64,000 nucleotides of DNA from Tubulanus polymorphus (Eukaryota; Nemertea; Palaeonemertea; Tubulaniformes; Tubulanidae), in NCBI RefSeq assembly GCF_964204645.1, contig NC_134026.1, positions 14,908,450 to 14,972,449 of the forward strand, given 5' to 3'. Shown in pieces: positions 34,199 through 44,502 of this stretch. Below the pieces are notes generated by a model, which saw only the letters and a list, made by a program, of their open reading frames with translations, was not told the origin of the DNA and did no database searches. The translations under genes were made by a program, and so were the position numbers. The stretch's first letter is position 1. The number at the start of each line of letters is the position of its first letter.

Positions 34199-34702
34199 TA
34201 ACTTCTAAATAATACTTCGTAAACAAAAAATACCGGTAACTAAAATGTCAATGAAGTCCGCTGAGTGGAATAATACCGTGGTGATTGAAGCGTTGTCGTG
34301 TTCGTTGTTCGCAAAGCCCGGAAATAAAGCGGAAGCTAAGAACGGTGCTGCCATCTGTTAAGGAACTCAACGGAGCCGCCTTTTCGTGATCGTGCGTCTA
34401 CACGGATGAAAAAGCCGGCTATTTAAAAGCGGCTCCGTTGGGGCCTACTCGCGAGTAGGCCTAAACGGAGCCGCCTTTTTAAAAGGCGGCTCCGATAAAG
34501 GCGGCTTTTTGGGAATTTTCTCCTCGTGTAGACTGAAAATAAAGGATTTTTCCTCTCGTGTAGATGGGCCTTTAGATATCAAGGAACCGAAACGACTTAT
34601 CAAAAGCAGCGAGGAATGAAAAAGGATGACGTTAGTCGAAGATGAATAGATGGAATTTATCAAATAGATTTCAAATAAAATAAGAAATTTCATATATTAC
34701 AA

Positions 34703-35383
34703 ATGGAAAGTAAAAAGCCACAAATCATAAATATTACAAATAACGCTGGTGTTGTTAATATATATCATAAGATATGTACTAAGTGTGAATTAGATAAACA
34801 ATCTTCTGAATATTATAAACAAAAGATTAACAAAGATGGTTTACGAAATATTTGTAAAACATGTTGGAAACAAAATAATGCACAATATCGAGAAAATAAC
34901 CCAGAATACATGAGAGAATGGAAAAAAGATAACCGCGAACATATCAATAATTACCAAAAAGTAAAATATAATTCAGATCCATTATTCAAATTAAAGCATA
35001 CTAACAGAACAAGTTTGAAGAGAGTTTTCAAAAATTTTATAAAATCTGATAGATCAATTGATTATTTAGGATGTTCTATAGAATTTTTTAAATCATGGAT
35101 AGAATATCAGTTCGATAATAACATGAAATTTGAGAATCATGGAGAATATTGGGAGTTAGATCATGTTATCCCATTACCATCAATTGAGGATGAATCTGAA
35201 ATAAAAAAAACATGTAATTGGGTGAATATTCAACCTTTATCGAAAATAGAAAGTAGAATTAAACCTGATAAAATTGATAATGAATTATATGATAATCAAA
35301 TAATTAAATCTGAAAGATTAATACAATTATGGAATAATGATCCAAATAATGACCAATACGTTGAGTCTTTAATAAGTAGTTAA
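34703..35383 (+). CDS. HNH-type endonuclease-like protein of Maverick copy A
   Basis: An open 226-residue frame. The N-terminal part has two Cys-x2-Cys pairs (CTKC at 25-28, CKTC at 51-54), probably a zinc ribbon. A Lys/Arg-rich helical middle follows. The C-terminal part has GEYWELDHVIPLPS (Asp153-His154) and NWVNIQPLSK (Asn172, Asn175), the classic beta-beta-alpha HNH pattern. Such proteins nick or cut DNA and are frequent cargo of large DNA viruses and their mobile elements. It is the outermost gene of copy A, and the sister copies B and C do not reach it in this window. AT-rich code matches the Maverick genes, not the flanking Harbinger. Its frame is undamaged. Confidence 0.75.
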   Translation: MESKKPQIINITNNAGVVNIYHKICTKCELDKQSSEYYKQKINKDGLRNICKTCWKQNNAQYRENNPEYMREWKKDNREHINNYQKVKYNSDPLFKLKHTNRTSLKRVFKNFIKSDRSIDYLGCSIEFFKSWIEYQFDNNMKFENHGEYWELDHVIPLPSIEDESEIKKTCNWVNIQPLSKIESRIKPDKIDNELYDNQIIKSERLIQLWNNDPNNDQYVESLISS

Positions 35384-35610
35384 AGATTAATATATCTCAA
35401 ATAAAAAATATTAAAAAAACAATAACTTCAACTATCTATTATTTCTATTTTAATTTTTAACATTTTCTTTTACAATTCTTGTTAACACTAGATTGAATAG
35501 AAATTCTTTAACTTTAACTAACCTAGTCAATTTAGTATTAACCTAAAGAGATACTAATATCATTTTATAATACTTATAATATTTTTATCTTGCTTTTTTC
35601 CCCTATATAA

Positions 35611-36225
35611 ATGTCAAAGAAATCGAGTAAGAATAATACCGATATTGAAAAAACATTAGATGATTTAGGTATTAGCGATAATAAGGATATTCCGACCAAA
35701 ATTGAAAATAATATTCAAGTAAATAACAATATTGATTATGAATACTACTTATATTGTAAGCACCATCTTGAGTAACTTATTGCTGGCGGGAAATCTAAAG
35801 AGTTTTTAAATAGAATCATTACTTTTCAAGAACTAGACTCTATGAAACCAGATAAAGTAATAAAATATTTTAAGATTTATGAAGAAGCTAGATTGGCTAG
35901 AATAAATGATTCTATTTCAGATAGCATTATAAAATGTTATTCAAAATTATGTAACCGGTTAGTGTCAATTGATGATGAAAATAAATTATATAGTGATTTG
36001 AAAAATGACTATTTAGTTATGACTGATTTACAAAAATGGATCGGGTATGCTTCATTCCAATTAGGATCGGTTATGACATTAATTTCTACTGGTATCATAA
36101 CATTTTCGAATATCAAACCTATGGAATATAAATCAGGTAAGAACGAAACAGATGGCGCCGTACGACACACAAACGGTGAAACAGAAAATGAATCAGAACA
36201 AAAATTAACTAAAATAAATGAGTGA
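35611..36225 (+). pseudogene. Maverick helical protein, unknown (copy A), one stop
   Basis: A 205-codon frame starting MSKKSSKNNTDIEKTLDDLG in a CCCTATATAAATG context. An in-frame TAA at 35773-35775 interrupts it; the rest stays open to a TGA at 36223. The middle is helical (KVIKYFKIYEEARLARINDS), and a hydrophobic stretch (WIGYASFQLGSVMTLISTGI) could be a membrane segment near the C-terminus, followed by an acidic Glu/Asn tail. The next gene starts at 36218, overlapping by eight bases. The homologue in copy C (63524 to the window end, minus strand) lacks this stop but has a frameshift. Function unknown. Confidence 0.65.
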
Positions 36226-36604
36226 TGGTCCGTACCCGCACAGTGATGTTAAGAAAAAGGCTAGATCCGAGAAACAAATTAAATGGGCAAGAGAATAAGG
36301 TAAAAGATCTGCAGAATTAAAAAAAGCTAAGAAAAAGAAATTAACTGATATGAATGAATCACAGACTTTATCTGATATTGATTCAAATAACAATCCATCT
36401 GATTCATCTAATAGTGGAAGAAATAATTACTTATATATTACAATTGGATTAGTAACAGTTATTATATTCTCTGGTGTAATATATAAATATAAGTATAAAT
36501 CTGATTATAACAATAATGATTCCGATGATAAACCTATCATACCAGAAAATAAATCAAATCATAAAGTCATTAAAACTAAATCTAAATTATTATTAATGGA
36601 TTAA
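36218..36604 (+). pseudogene. small single-pass membrane protein of Maverick copy A, one stop
   Basis: Frame of 128 residues interrupted by a TAA at 36296-36298. A basic N-terminus (KKKARSEKQIKWARE) precedes a Ser/Asn-rich stretch and one clear membrane segment (YITIGLVTVIIFSGVIY) followed by Lys/Tyr and Asp-rich residues. It starts inside the end of the previous gene and ends six bases before the integrase ATG, so the three genes form a tightly packed unit. Near the start, a GC-rich insert (about 18 bases, GGTCCGTACCCGCACAGTGA) is present that copy C lacks. Role unknown; small membrane proteins next to the integrase are usual in this element. Confidence 0.6.
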
Positions 36605-36610
36605 AATAAG

Positions 36611-37702
36611 ATGAAAAAAGAACAATATTTAAGAGAGTTATATTACAACCCAGAAAGTGAAGTATCATATTCTAACGTTTCGGAATTATGGGGTAAAATT
36701 AAATCTGATAAAGAAAATGGTAATATAAAATATAGTGAATTAAAATCATGGTTACAAAATCAACCAACATATCAAATCCACAAGAAAATGGATAAAACTT
36801 ATTTAACAAGAAAAGTTATGGTTTCATATATCGATCAACAATGGCAAGCAGATTTAATTGACATGAAGAACTTAGAAGAATACAACAAAGGATATTTCTG
36901 AATATTAAATGTTATAGACATATTCAGTAGATACGCATGGTCAATTCCAATCAAAAATTAAACTGGTATAGAAGTGACAAATGCTTTTAAATCAATATTT
37001 AAAGAAGCTATTCCAGATAAGATACAATTTGATGAAGGTAAGGAATTCTATAACAAACATTTTAAAAAACTATTATCTGATAACGATGTAGATTATTTTT
37101 CAACACACTCAGATAAAAAAGCATCTATTATAGAAAGATTTAATAAAACATTGAAAACTAGAATGTGGAAATATTTTACTGCTAATGAAACATATAATTA
37201 TATCGATATATTAGATGATTTAGTGAAAGGTTATAATAATTCTAAACATAGTTCTATAAATATGAAACCTATACAAGCTAGAAAAGAAGATAATTCAGAA
37301 ATAGTTTGGAATAATTTATATGGAGCATTTGTTACACATGATTTCGGTGAACCTAGATTTAAAATAGGACAACATGTTAGAATATCTAAATATAGAAAAA
37401 CATTTTATAACGGTTATACTCCAAATTTTACTGAAGAAATATTCAAGATTAAAAAGATAATATTAACTAAACCTTTTGTTTATAAATTAGAAGATATAAA
37501 AGATGAAGAAATATTAGGTTATTTCTATGAACAAGAATTATCACTTGTACCAAACCCAGATGAAATAGAAGACGAAATAGAAAAAGTATTGAAAACAAAA
37601 ACTCTTAAAGGAAAAAAGTATTCTTTGGTGAAATATAAAGGGTATGATGATAAATTTAATGAATGGATTTTATCTAGTAAAATTAAAAGAATGAATGAAT
37701 AA
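36611..37702 (+). pseudogene. Maverick retroviral-type integrase with chromodomain (copy A), two stops
   Basis: A 363-codon frame for a DDE integrase that inserts the element into host DNA. The catalytic domain has Asp in WQADLIDM (about 81/84), Asp in QFDEGKEF (141) and Glu in SIIERFNKTLK (175), a spacing of 34 between the last two as in retroviral integrases. The C-terminus has a chromodomain-like motif (LVKYKGYDDKFNEWILSS), which in other elements targets chromatin marks. TGA at 36899-36901 and TAA at 36959-36961 interrupt the region between the first and second catalytic Asp, so this copy is dead. The end overlaps the ATPase start by eight bases. Confidence 0.85.
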
Positions 37703-38304
37703 AGATTTATTTATATTTGAACCGCATAATATGTTGGTTACTGGGGTAACAAACTGTGGTAAAACACATTTCATATTAAACTTGTTAGAAACTATTTATA
37801 AGAATCATTTTGATAATATAACATTATTCTGTCCTACTTATGAAATGAATAAAACATATAATAGGGATATAGTTAAGATAAAAAAGTTTATTTTATTAGA
37901 TACTAAAACAGTAAAAAAATTTAGATAATTGTATTAAAATAGCAATTGATATTTATAAAGGATCAAATGCATTATTCATTATAGATGATTGTGCTAATTT
38001 GCATGATTCAAAAGTTAGAGAAAGTGAGTTATGTTATTTAGCTTTCTCTGGGACACATTTCGGGATAACAACATGGGTTTTAAATCAAAAATATAATTCA
38101 ATTGTTAAAGACTTTAGGGAGAATATAAGATTTCTAGTTTTATTCTACAATAAAGATAGAAAATCTATGCAACAATCATTAGAAGAAAATCAAATTATAC
38201 CTACTGAATTACATGATGAATATATGAATAAATTGAAGAATCATAAAGGTTCAAAATTATTACTGAGACTACAATTTCCCTATGAATATAAATTTATAAA
38301 ATAA
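37695..38304 (+). pseudogene. A32-like DNA-packaging ATPase (copy A), frameshift
   Basis: About 203 residues. Walker A is VTGVTNCGKTHFIL (Gly17 to Thr24) and Walker B is ALFIIDDCANL. The family, FtsK/HerA-like A32 ATPases, pumps the genome into the capsid in Mavericks, virophages and nucleocytoplasmic viruses. A short deletion in an A-run near 37915 shifts the frame between Walker A and B, so two open pieces remain (37695-37928 and onward to 38304). It ends at the convergent repeat region. Confidence 0.8.
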
Positions 38305-38654
38305 CCTCAGTAAAAGATATTTCAAATAATACGTATTAGATACGTATCTGATACGTATTAGATACCTTAATGCTTAAAACCCACTTTTTTAAAATAGATA
38401 TTATTTATACAGTTTTAAACCAATTTATTTTTATTTTTTCAACTAAGTTTGAAAATTATAAAGGTTATTTATTATTACTGAGGTTTCAATATAAATTTTA
38501 AAAAAATTATAATTTAAGATATTTTCAAATAATACGTATTAGATACGTATTAGATACCTTAATGCTTAAAACCCACTTTTTTATTAACTATTATTTTATA
38601 CAATTTTCAAACAATATATTAGTTGAGATAATTATAATTACCATCTTAATCACT
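38305..38654. repeat. convergent intergenic region with paired TACGTATTAGATAC repeats (copy A)
   Basis: Two copies (about 38326-38390 and 38527-38583) of a block with ATACGTATTAGATACGTAT followed by CTTAATGCTTAAAACCCACT. It lies between genes running toward each other, and copy B has a related pair at the same place. It may hold transcription ends for both strands. Confidence 0.7.
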
Positions 38655-39634
38655 TTAATCATCAGACTGTATTTCGTCATCAGCCTCTATTTTGCCATAA
38701 GACTTTAACAATCTATTCAAATGCTCTACCGTATCTTCTTCGAATTCTTCATTATAATCCTTATTCATCCTATTTTCCGAATTTTTATCAATAGTTGTTT
38801 TATTGTTATACTTATTCACCCCTTCTACCGCATCATCAATAGTTTCTACTTTATCTTTCGTTAAAAATGTATCCACATAATCATTATAATCAAAACGATT
38901 TCCTGTAACTATATTTTCATTATCATCTTTCTTAGTGTTCGCTCCTAATATTTCATTTACAATGTTTGATCCTTATACTTTATTAGCATCGGTTAAATCT
39001 AATTCATCTTTATTAGGTGCTGCTAATAAGAAATCACGTAATAAATCTTCATATAATTCTTAACCATTTACATCTTTATTTGAAACAAACTTTGTTACAT
39101 ATCTAAATGGGTGTTCTATAAATTCTCTTATACCAACACGCTCTATTACATTAGTCATATGTACCTTTGTATTCATATGTTTATTCCAATTGGTTGGAAT
39201 GTTTGAAAATTCACCATTACAATAACCACAATAATTTATTCTATCTTTATATTTATTAATATTATTTCAATATTGGGTGTAGAAGGTAAAACATTATTAG
39301 ATGTAGAAGGGAAAACATTATTAGATGTAGAAGGAATAACATTATTAGATGTAGAAGGATGAACATTATTAGATGTAGAAGTTAAAACATTATTAGATGT
39401 AGAAGGTATAACATTATTAGATGTAGAAGGAATATTATCTATATTATCATTAATATTATCTTTTTTATTTATATCATTATTACGTTCAATTAAATATTAT
39501 TTTTATTGATTTAATTCATTTAATAAAAATGTTCCAATATATTCATTTATTCTTTTATAAGGTATTACATAATATGAATTATTATTGATTTCTTTATTAG
39601 CTTTTATTCTTTCATATACTTTACCTCCGTCCAT
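38655..39634 (-). pseudogene. Maverick zinc-finger protein with NNVIPSTS repeats (copy A)
   Basis: Minus-strand homologue of 55291-56099. It starts MDGGKVYERIKANKEINNNS, then has seven variants of the octapeptide NNVIPSTS, coded by a 24-base tandem repeat, where copy B has four. A C2H2-like finger region and an acidic C-terminus follow. Several stops and frameshifts interrupt it, so only the last 73 codons (38876-38655) are open. Function unknown; the position next to the capsid gene suggests a virion or late protein. Confidence 0.6.
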
Positions 39635-39665
39635 TTATTATATTAAATCTAATAAAGTTAAAATT

Positions 39666-40917
39666 TCAATATTTCATAACACTATTTAATTGAGAATTTA
39701 CAATATTTAATTGTGCGTCAGATATAATATAAATATGCATTTTGAAATGTAAGCTTCCTTTTTTCTTTGTCATGAATAATTGTATTCCATCTTTAGTGTT
39801 ATGTAGTTTTTTCCCAGAACCATGTAATGAATTATCTTCAGTTGTTCTAAAATCTAACCATAATGCATATTTATTACCGGTATAATAATCAATTTGATTA
39901 ATATTACAATTTTCAGATGATTTTACTTTTTCATTCATAAAATGTTTTTTTAATTTCTGGCCATTGATCTATCATTCTCATTCCTTGACAAAATATTTTA
40001 TTTGCTATTCCTTCGATAGTTATTTCTACTTTTGTTATTTCAGGATTATAATAATTATCAACATTTATTGCGCCATTAGAATATGTTGCAATAGTAAAAA
40101 ATATTAATATACCTTTAATAGATCTTCTTGGGAAGTTAATATTCTCATTAATTATTTCATCACCTGCATTAATAGTTACAGTTTTAAATTTATCAATATA
40201 ATCATATAATAATGAAAATCATTGATTGTATTGAGTTTGAATTGTTTTAGCAATATTTTCATCAGTTACTGTATCATATTCTAAACATATATTCGATTAT
40301 TTATAACCCATATCTTTAACAACGCTAGATAATACAATTTCATTTACAGGAGCAAATGTTATGTCAAATGTAACATCTTCTTGAATTGCATATTTATATA
40401 AAGGTGCATTATTATTTATCAATTCAAAGTCTAATGGAATTTTATATTTGCTTCCATAAATCTTTTTTATAAATTTATCTGCATCATTAGTTAATATTGC
40501 GCTATTAGCTTCTGATCTTAATTTATTTTGGTTTTCTGATTGGATGCCTTGAAATATCATATTATTTCTATTTTCTTTAGTTAACCATAAATCTTTATAA
40601 TGCATAAATAAATTAGAATCATCTAATGAGAAAACTGTGTCTGGACCAATCTTTATAGTTAATTTTTTAATCAAATATCTTCCAACATTATCAACAACGT
40701 AATTATTATTATTGCCAGTTACTTTTATATCGGCTGATAAATAAATACTATTTGGAACATAAAAAGTATTTTGTGTTAATCGAGGAATTCTAACATATAA
40801 AGTTTCATCAGGATTAATATTAGAAGGATTATGAGTAATTATATGATGTGATCTTTCTGCTTTAATAGCATTAGATATTCTATGATCCTTAGAAGGACTT
40901 ATATAACTCCCACTCAT
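39666..40917 (-). pseudogene. double-jelly-roll major capsid protein (copy A), broken
   Basis: About 415 residues in two main open pieces (40917-40297 and 39938-39666). The first half has TLYVRIPRLTQNTFYVPNSI and VDNVGRYLIKKLTIKIG, the strand-rich pattern of the first jelly roll of hexon-like capsid proteins; the second half has YALWLDFRTTEDNSLHGSGK near the C-terminus. In Mavericks this protein builds the icosahedral shell. A stop at 40297, another near 40220 and a one-base insertion near 39950 break the gene. It starts in the T-run plus TAAATAAATG context shared by the structural genes. Confidence 0.75.
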
Positions 40918-40937
40918 TTATTTAACAAAAAAATTAA
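40918..40937 (-). promoter_or_regulatory. late-type start context of the capsid gene (copy A)
   Basis: On the minus strand AATTTTTTTGTTAAATAA directly precedes the ATG. The same T-run and TAAATAA/TATATAA pattern precedes most structural genes of the element. Confidence 0.6.
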
Positions 40938-42388
40938 TTATTTATTTTTTATCATATTCACTAACCCAAAAATAATTGCACTTACAACTGTAATTAAAAA
41001 TAAAATAATATGTTCAGCAGCAAAGTTAAGAATATTCCCTGCAGATTTCAATATAAAACCAACAATTGATGCAATAACTCCGGGTAAAGCTGCAGCAGAT
41101 TTTTAGATAGTTCCCATAAATATTTTGCTAATTTCTTTAAACCATCTTTAACTTTATCTTGTATAGAATTATTATCATTTGGCGGTTTATCTGGTTTATT
41201 AGGATTTAGCGTAGATTTCAGTGAATTTGATATAGCTAAACCAATTGTTGTAAATACCATAGTTACAGCTGTTAGAATTGAAAGAATTGTTATACCTTCT
41301 AACTTAAATAATAATTTTATTCTATCTTTCAATGATATTTTAGAATCTGGTTTAATCAACAAATCTTTAAGAATAACTTTTAATCTATTAATATTATAAT
41401 CATGTGATTTTAATAATAATTTAATTTTTTCTTTCTGAAATTCTATGTTATATTCTAAATCATCTTTTTTTATTTTCTAAATATGCATTTGTTTTTTTAA
41501 ATTCGATTTCTTCAATAACTTTATTATCTCTATCTAATTTTAGTTGTTCTATTTCTTTAATTTTATCAGTTCTATCTTTTTCTAACGTTCTAATTTTAAA
41601 ATCTCTTATACTTTTATCATGTGCAATTTTATCAGATGCAAGTCTTATACTAATAATTTCTCTTATTGCTTTATCAGAAAATATATTTAAATCTTCTAAT
41701 TCTGGATCTGTTGCATCAAGTAATCCATTTGGTAAAAGTTTTTCAATTGGTACTTTATTTGATTTTAGTTTACTAGTTTTGGAAGTTATATTCTGTTCAG
41801 AAGTTCTTTCTGTTTCTAAATTATTTTTGATTGTTTCAAATAAATCATTAATTCTTTGTTTAAATACTCTTTTATTTTGATTTATTTCTTCTTGTGTTAC
41901 ATTTTCTATTTCATTACTATTACTTATTCTTTTAATTCTATCTGGTTCTAATTTTTCCAAAGTTGATTCTGCTAATATTTTGTTTTGATTTTTATAAGAG
42001 ATATCAATATAATAATCATCTTTCAAATGATAATAATATTCACCATCTAAAGATTTTAATTCTTGTACTAAAAGTCTGGCGCCTCTATCATTTATATTAT
42101 ACCCAGATCTTTCAAATACAGGTTTGAATCTATAAATATATTCATTATATTCTAATCTTTTTTTACTAAATCTGGATTTTCATTTTCAGGATTTATTCTC
42201 GATTAAGTTCTATCAAATTCATCTGTTGATTGGCCTTTAGAACCACTATCTGCTAAATTAGAATTATATGCTGATTCATCATCATTATCAATATTTGTTT
42301 CTGCATCATTATAATCATCATCAATATATCCTTCATTATTATTTCCCATTTCTCCCATTTCATAATCTTCTCCACCTTCTACATCCAT
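40938..42388 (-). pseudogene. acidic coiled-coil/membrane protein of Maverick copy A
   Basis: Reads on the minus strand as an acidic head (MDVEGGEDYEMGEMGNNNEG), a long charged coiled coil (open at 42026-41460), then hydrophobic C-terminal segments (GITILSILTAVTMVFTTIGL and ILFLITVVSAIIFGLV) with an ALPGVIASIVGFILKSAGN motif between them. This C-terminal pattern recurs in many metazoan Maverick proteins I recall but has no named function; a virion membrane or scaffold role is only a guess. Several stops, for example near 42203 and 41458, and frameshifts break it. The homologue in copy B is 52550-53985. Confidence 0.6.
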
Positions 42389-42404
42389 TTACATAATAAA
42401 AAAA
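42389..42404 (-). promoter_or_regulatory. late-type start context of the coiled-coil protein gene (copy A)
   Basis: TTTTTTTATTATGTAAATG on the minus strand: the T-run lies about a dozen bases before the start codon at 42388. Confidence 0.5.
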
Positions 42405-43857
42405 TTAAAATTTAAAATATAATATTCCTCCAATTACAATTCTTATACAAGTTATAGCTAATTTAGCATTTTCATGGGATTTATTGTCATCATTTAGTTT
42501 AATTATTTCATGTTGAATATTATCAGTTTCATTATTCCTGAAGATGACTATTAGGATATAGTCGAAACGTTGAAATAAACTACTATCTCGAAGTTTCATT
42601 TTCGGACTTTTTATTATCATTGTGGGATTCTCTCCTCATCGCGTCAACACGGATATAGTGTTCTACCAATCGTGATTATCAGTTTTAATATTTTCTGATG
42701 TATTGTAATCTTTTATTTTTGAATCATTATTTAATTTAATATTCTTAGATTTAGTTTCTGTTGATTGAATATGTTTTTTATTTTTTTCACCTTCCATTAA
42801 TTTTGGAGCAGAAATAATCTTTTTATTTATATCATTTAATCCAAATGAATTATTTATTGTTGCAGTCTTAATTAAATTATTATAACCCATCATTATTTCC
42901 CATCTTTAATACTAAATCATTAGAAATAATTAATAGATTAGGGCCTATACAATAATTTAATCTAATATGTGATTTATCTAAATAATTTTGATATCTTACA
43001 ATGTTTTCTGGAATCGATCTATTTTTATCATTATGAATAGAATCTTCAAATAAAACTTTGAATTGTTTCTGCGCATCAAATGAAGTGTTATCATTTCCAA
43101 CTATTGGTGATCTTGTTTCAACTTGCGCACCTAGAATACATATCAAATAAGTTCTAATAGATTGATTTATTCTTTGTATACCTGTTATCGTAAAACCTTC
43201 ACTATTTTCTAAAATGAAATTAATCCAACCATTATTATTATCAATTTTATAATTATGATAAGCTGAAATTCTATGTATATAATCAATTCTTTTTATTTCA
43301 TACTCTTCACCAATACCTTGCAATTTACCATGCGCTCTAAAATCGGAATTAATATTTATATTAAATTCATTACATATTTTAAAAAACTTAGATAGATTAA
43401 TATTATTATCCAATTCTTTAAAATATTTAGATCCGGGCAAAGGACATTCTAATTCATTTAATATTACTCTGATTTGAAAATATGTGTGAAATCTAAATAT
43501 TGTGTGAATCAATTTTAAATCAGAATACTTCAAATTTTTATCTAAGTTATTCAAATGATCATTCCAACTTATACCAGTTGTTGCACAATAAACAGCAAAA
43601 TTTAATTGGTTCTGCCAATATTTCATATTAGATTTTACTTTGTATATATGATATTCATCTCGAGTAAAAGTAACTTCATATGTATTAAATATATTTTCCA
43701 TTTTAGAAATAAAAAACTGTGATTCAGTAACATAAATTTCTAAATTAGTTAATGAATTTAAAACTAAATTTTTATATGTAATATTTTTTTTTAAATCTAT
43801 TGCAGGAATATTATATTTAATTGATTTATTATATTGGAAAGCTTTTGGAAACCCCAT
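42405..43857 (-). pseudogene. conserved Maverick protein of unknown function (copy A), carries an insertion
   Basis: About 430 codons starting MGFPKAFQYNKSIKYNIPAI. Conserved blocks include YWQNQLNFAVYCATTG, LNELECPLPGSKYF, GIQRINQSIRTYLICILGAQ and FDAQKQFKVLFEDS, the same as in copy B, and a C-terminal hydrophobic segment (a IVIGGILYFKF-like end). The family accompanies capsid genes in animal Mavericks, so a structural role is plausible but unproven. A one-base shift near 42890 ends the main frame early, and a 145-bp foreign insertion with an 11-bp duplication (42519-42685) sits in the C-terminal part. Confidence 0.7.
42519..42685. mobile_element. 145-bp insertion with 11-bp target duplication and hammerhead-like core
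   Basis: ATTATCAGTTT occurs at 42519-42529 and 42675-42685 on either side of a 145-bp block missing from copy B. The insert begins CATTATTCCTGAAGATGACT; CTGAAGA, a GACTAT-TAGGAT-ATAGTC hairpin and GAAACGTTG follow, the layout of a hammerhead ribozyme core. It ends with TTATCATTGTGGGATTCTCT and CACGGATATAGTG blocks that parallel the insertion at 31391. It is probably a short, 5'-truncated relative of the same retroelement family (Penelope-like suspected). Confidence 0.75.
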
Positions 43858-43871
43858 TTATATAATTAAAA

Positions 43872-44107
43872 AATTAATAATTTATTAATTCTTTTAATAA
43901 TTTATCTTGTTCTTCAAATGTTATATGACCATTTAAACTTATTATATGATCTAGTGTATTTTTTAATTTATTAATTTCTTTTATATTAGTTTTAATGTTT
44001 TCTTTATTACTTTTTATATTTAATTTTGAACTTATGCCAGTTAAAACACTTGAACTTAAACCTAATACACCGATTGATATAGCTAAAGGTGTTAATGGAC
44101 TGAATAT
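43872..44107 (-). pseudogene. small membrane protein, truncated (copy A)
   Basis: Minus-strand piece reading FSPLTPLAISIGVLGLSSSV then EINKLKNTLDHIISLNGHIT and ending LLKELINY. It matches the second half of the gene at 50751-51190. Similarity to copy B stops at about 44107, the break point of copy A. Confidence 0.65.
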
Positions 44108-44133
44108 AACTATAACTATACTATACTACTCGC

Positions 44134-44297
44134 GAAACTCATAAAAATGAAAAATAAATTCTCACGCTCGAATTTATTTTTCATTTTTATGAGTTTCACT
44201 CCTAATTCAAGTAGAAATTGTTATTATTTTCATGTTTTTCATTTTTACTCACCCGCCCATTCAACCTTTAACCTGAAAGCCTATTACCCCTATTACT
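44134..44297. repeat. terminal palindrome region of copy B, outer arm altered
   Basis: A perfect 27-base inverted pair (GAAACTCATAAAAATGAAAA and its inverse) with a 10-base loop spans 44134-44198. The inner arm ending CTATTACCCCTATTACT at 44297 matches copy C, but the matching outer AGTAATAGGGG arm is missing, replaced by an ATAACTATACTATACTAC stretch at the junction with copy A. Confidence 0.75.
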
Positions 44298-44461
44298 CTT
44301 AAAATAATCATATACATGAATAACATTTAAATTGACAGATTATTCAATATAAAAGTATATATTTACAACATTATTTCAATATTTATATTTGTATGAGTTA
44401 GATTTTTAAACATTAAAAGTGTTAGTAAAGTGTGATTGAAATAATTCATATATAAATCATT

Positions 44462-44502
44462 GAACTTCTAAAATCAATTCTAATAAAAAATTTAGTATTA
44501 AA
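44462..44502 (+). promoter_or_regulatory. conserved polymerase leader
   Basis: AACTTCTAAAATCAATTCTA, then TAAAAAATTTAGTATTAAAATG. It is nearly identical at 24571, 26491 and 57941. It lacks the T-run plus TAAATAA context of the structural genes, which suggests a separate promoter class. Confidence 0.55.

Larger units (their letters stand above)
27649..34571. mobile_element. PIF/Harbinger DNA transposon, 6.9 kb
   Basis: Perfect 15-base terminal inverted repeats (AGGCCCATCTACACG) flanked on both sides by TTA, the target duplication typical of PIF/Harbinger. Inside each end is a GC-rich hairpin (AAGCCGGCTC-GAACCGGCTT on the left; GGAGCCGCC-GGCGGCTCC on the right). Two genes face each other, a DDE transposase on plus and a Myb/SANT-like DNA-binding protein on minus, the standard two-gene layout of the superfamily. 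It is inserted in Maverick-derived sequence, directly upstream of the HNH gene at 34703. Confidence 0.95.
34575..44107. mobile_element. Maverick/Polinton copy A, right half in inverted orientation
   Basis: Gene order HNH, helical protein, membrane protein, integrase, ATPase (plus), then zinc finger, capsid, coiled-coil/membrane, conserved unknown and small membrane protein (minus) matches the 3' half of copy B read backwards. Similarity ends abruptly at about 44107 inside the small membrane protein gene, just before the palindrome of copy B. The left boundary is hidden by the Harbinger; the palindrome at 26311 may be its original end. Coding regions carry several stops and frameshifts. Integrase plus protein-primed polymerase plus packaging ATPase and jelly-roll capsid genes define Mavericks. 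Confidence 0.85.
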
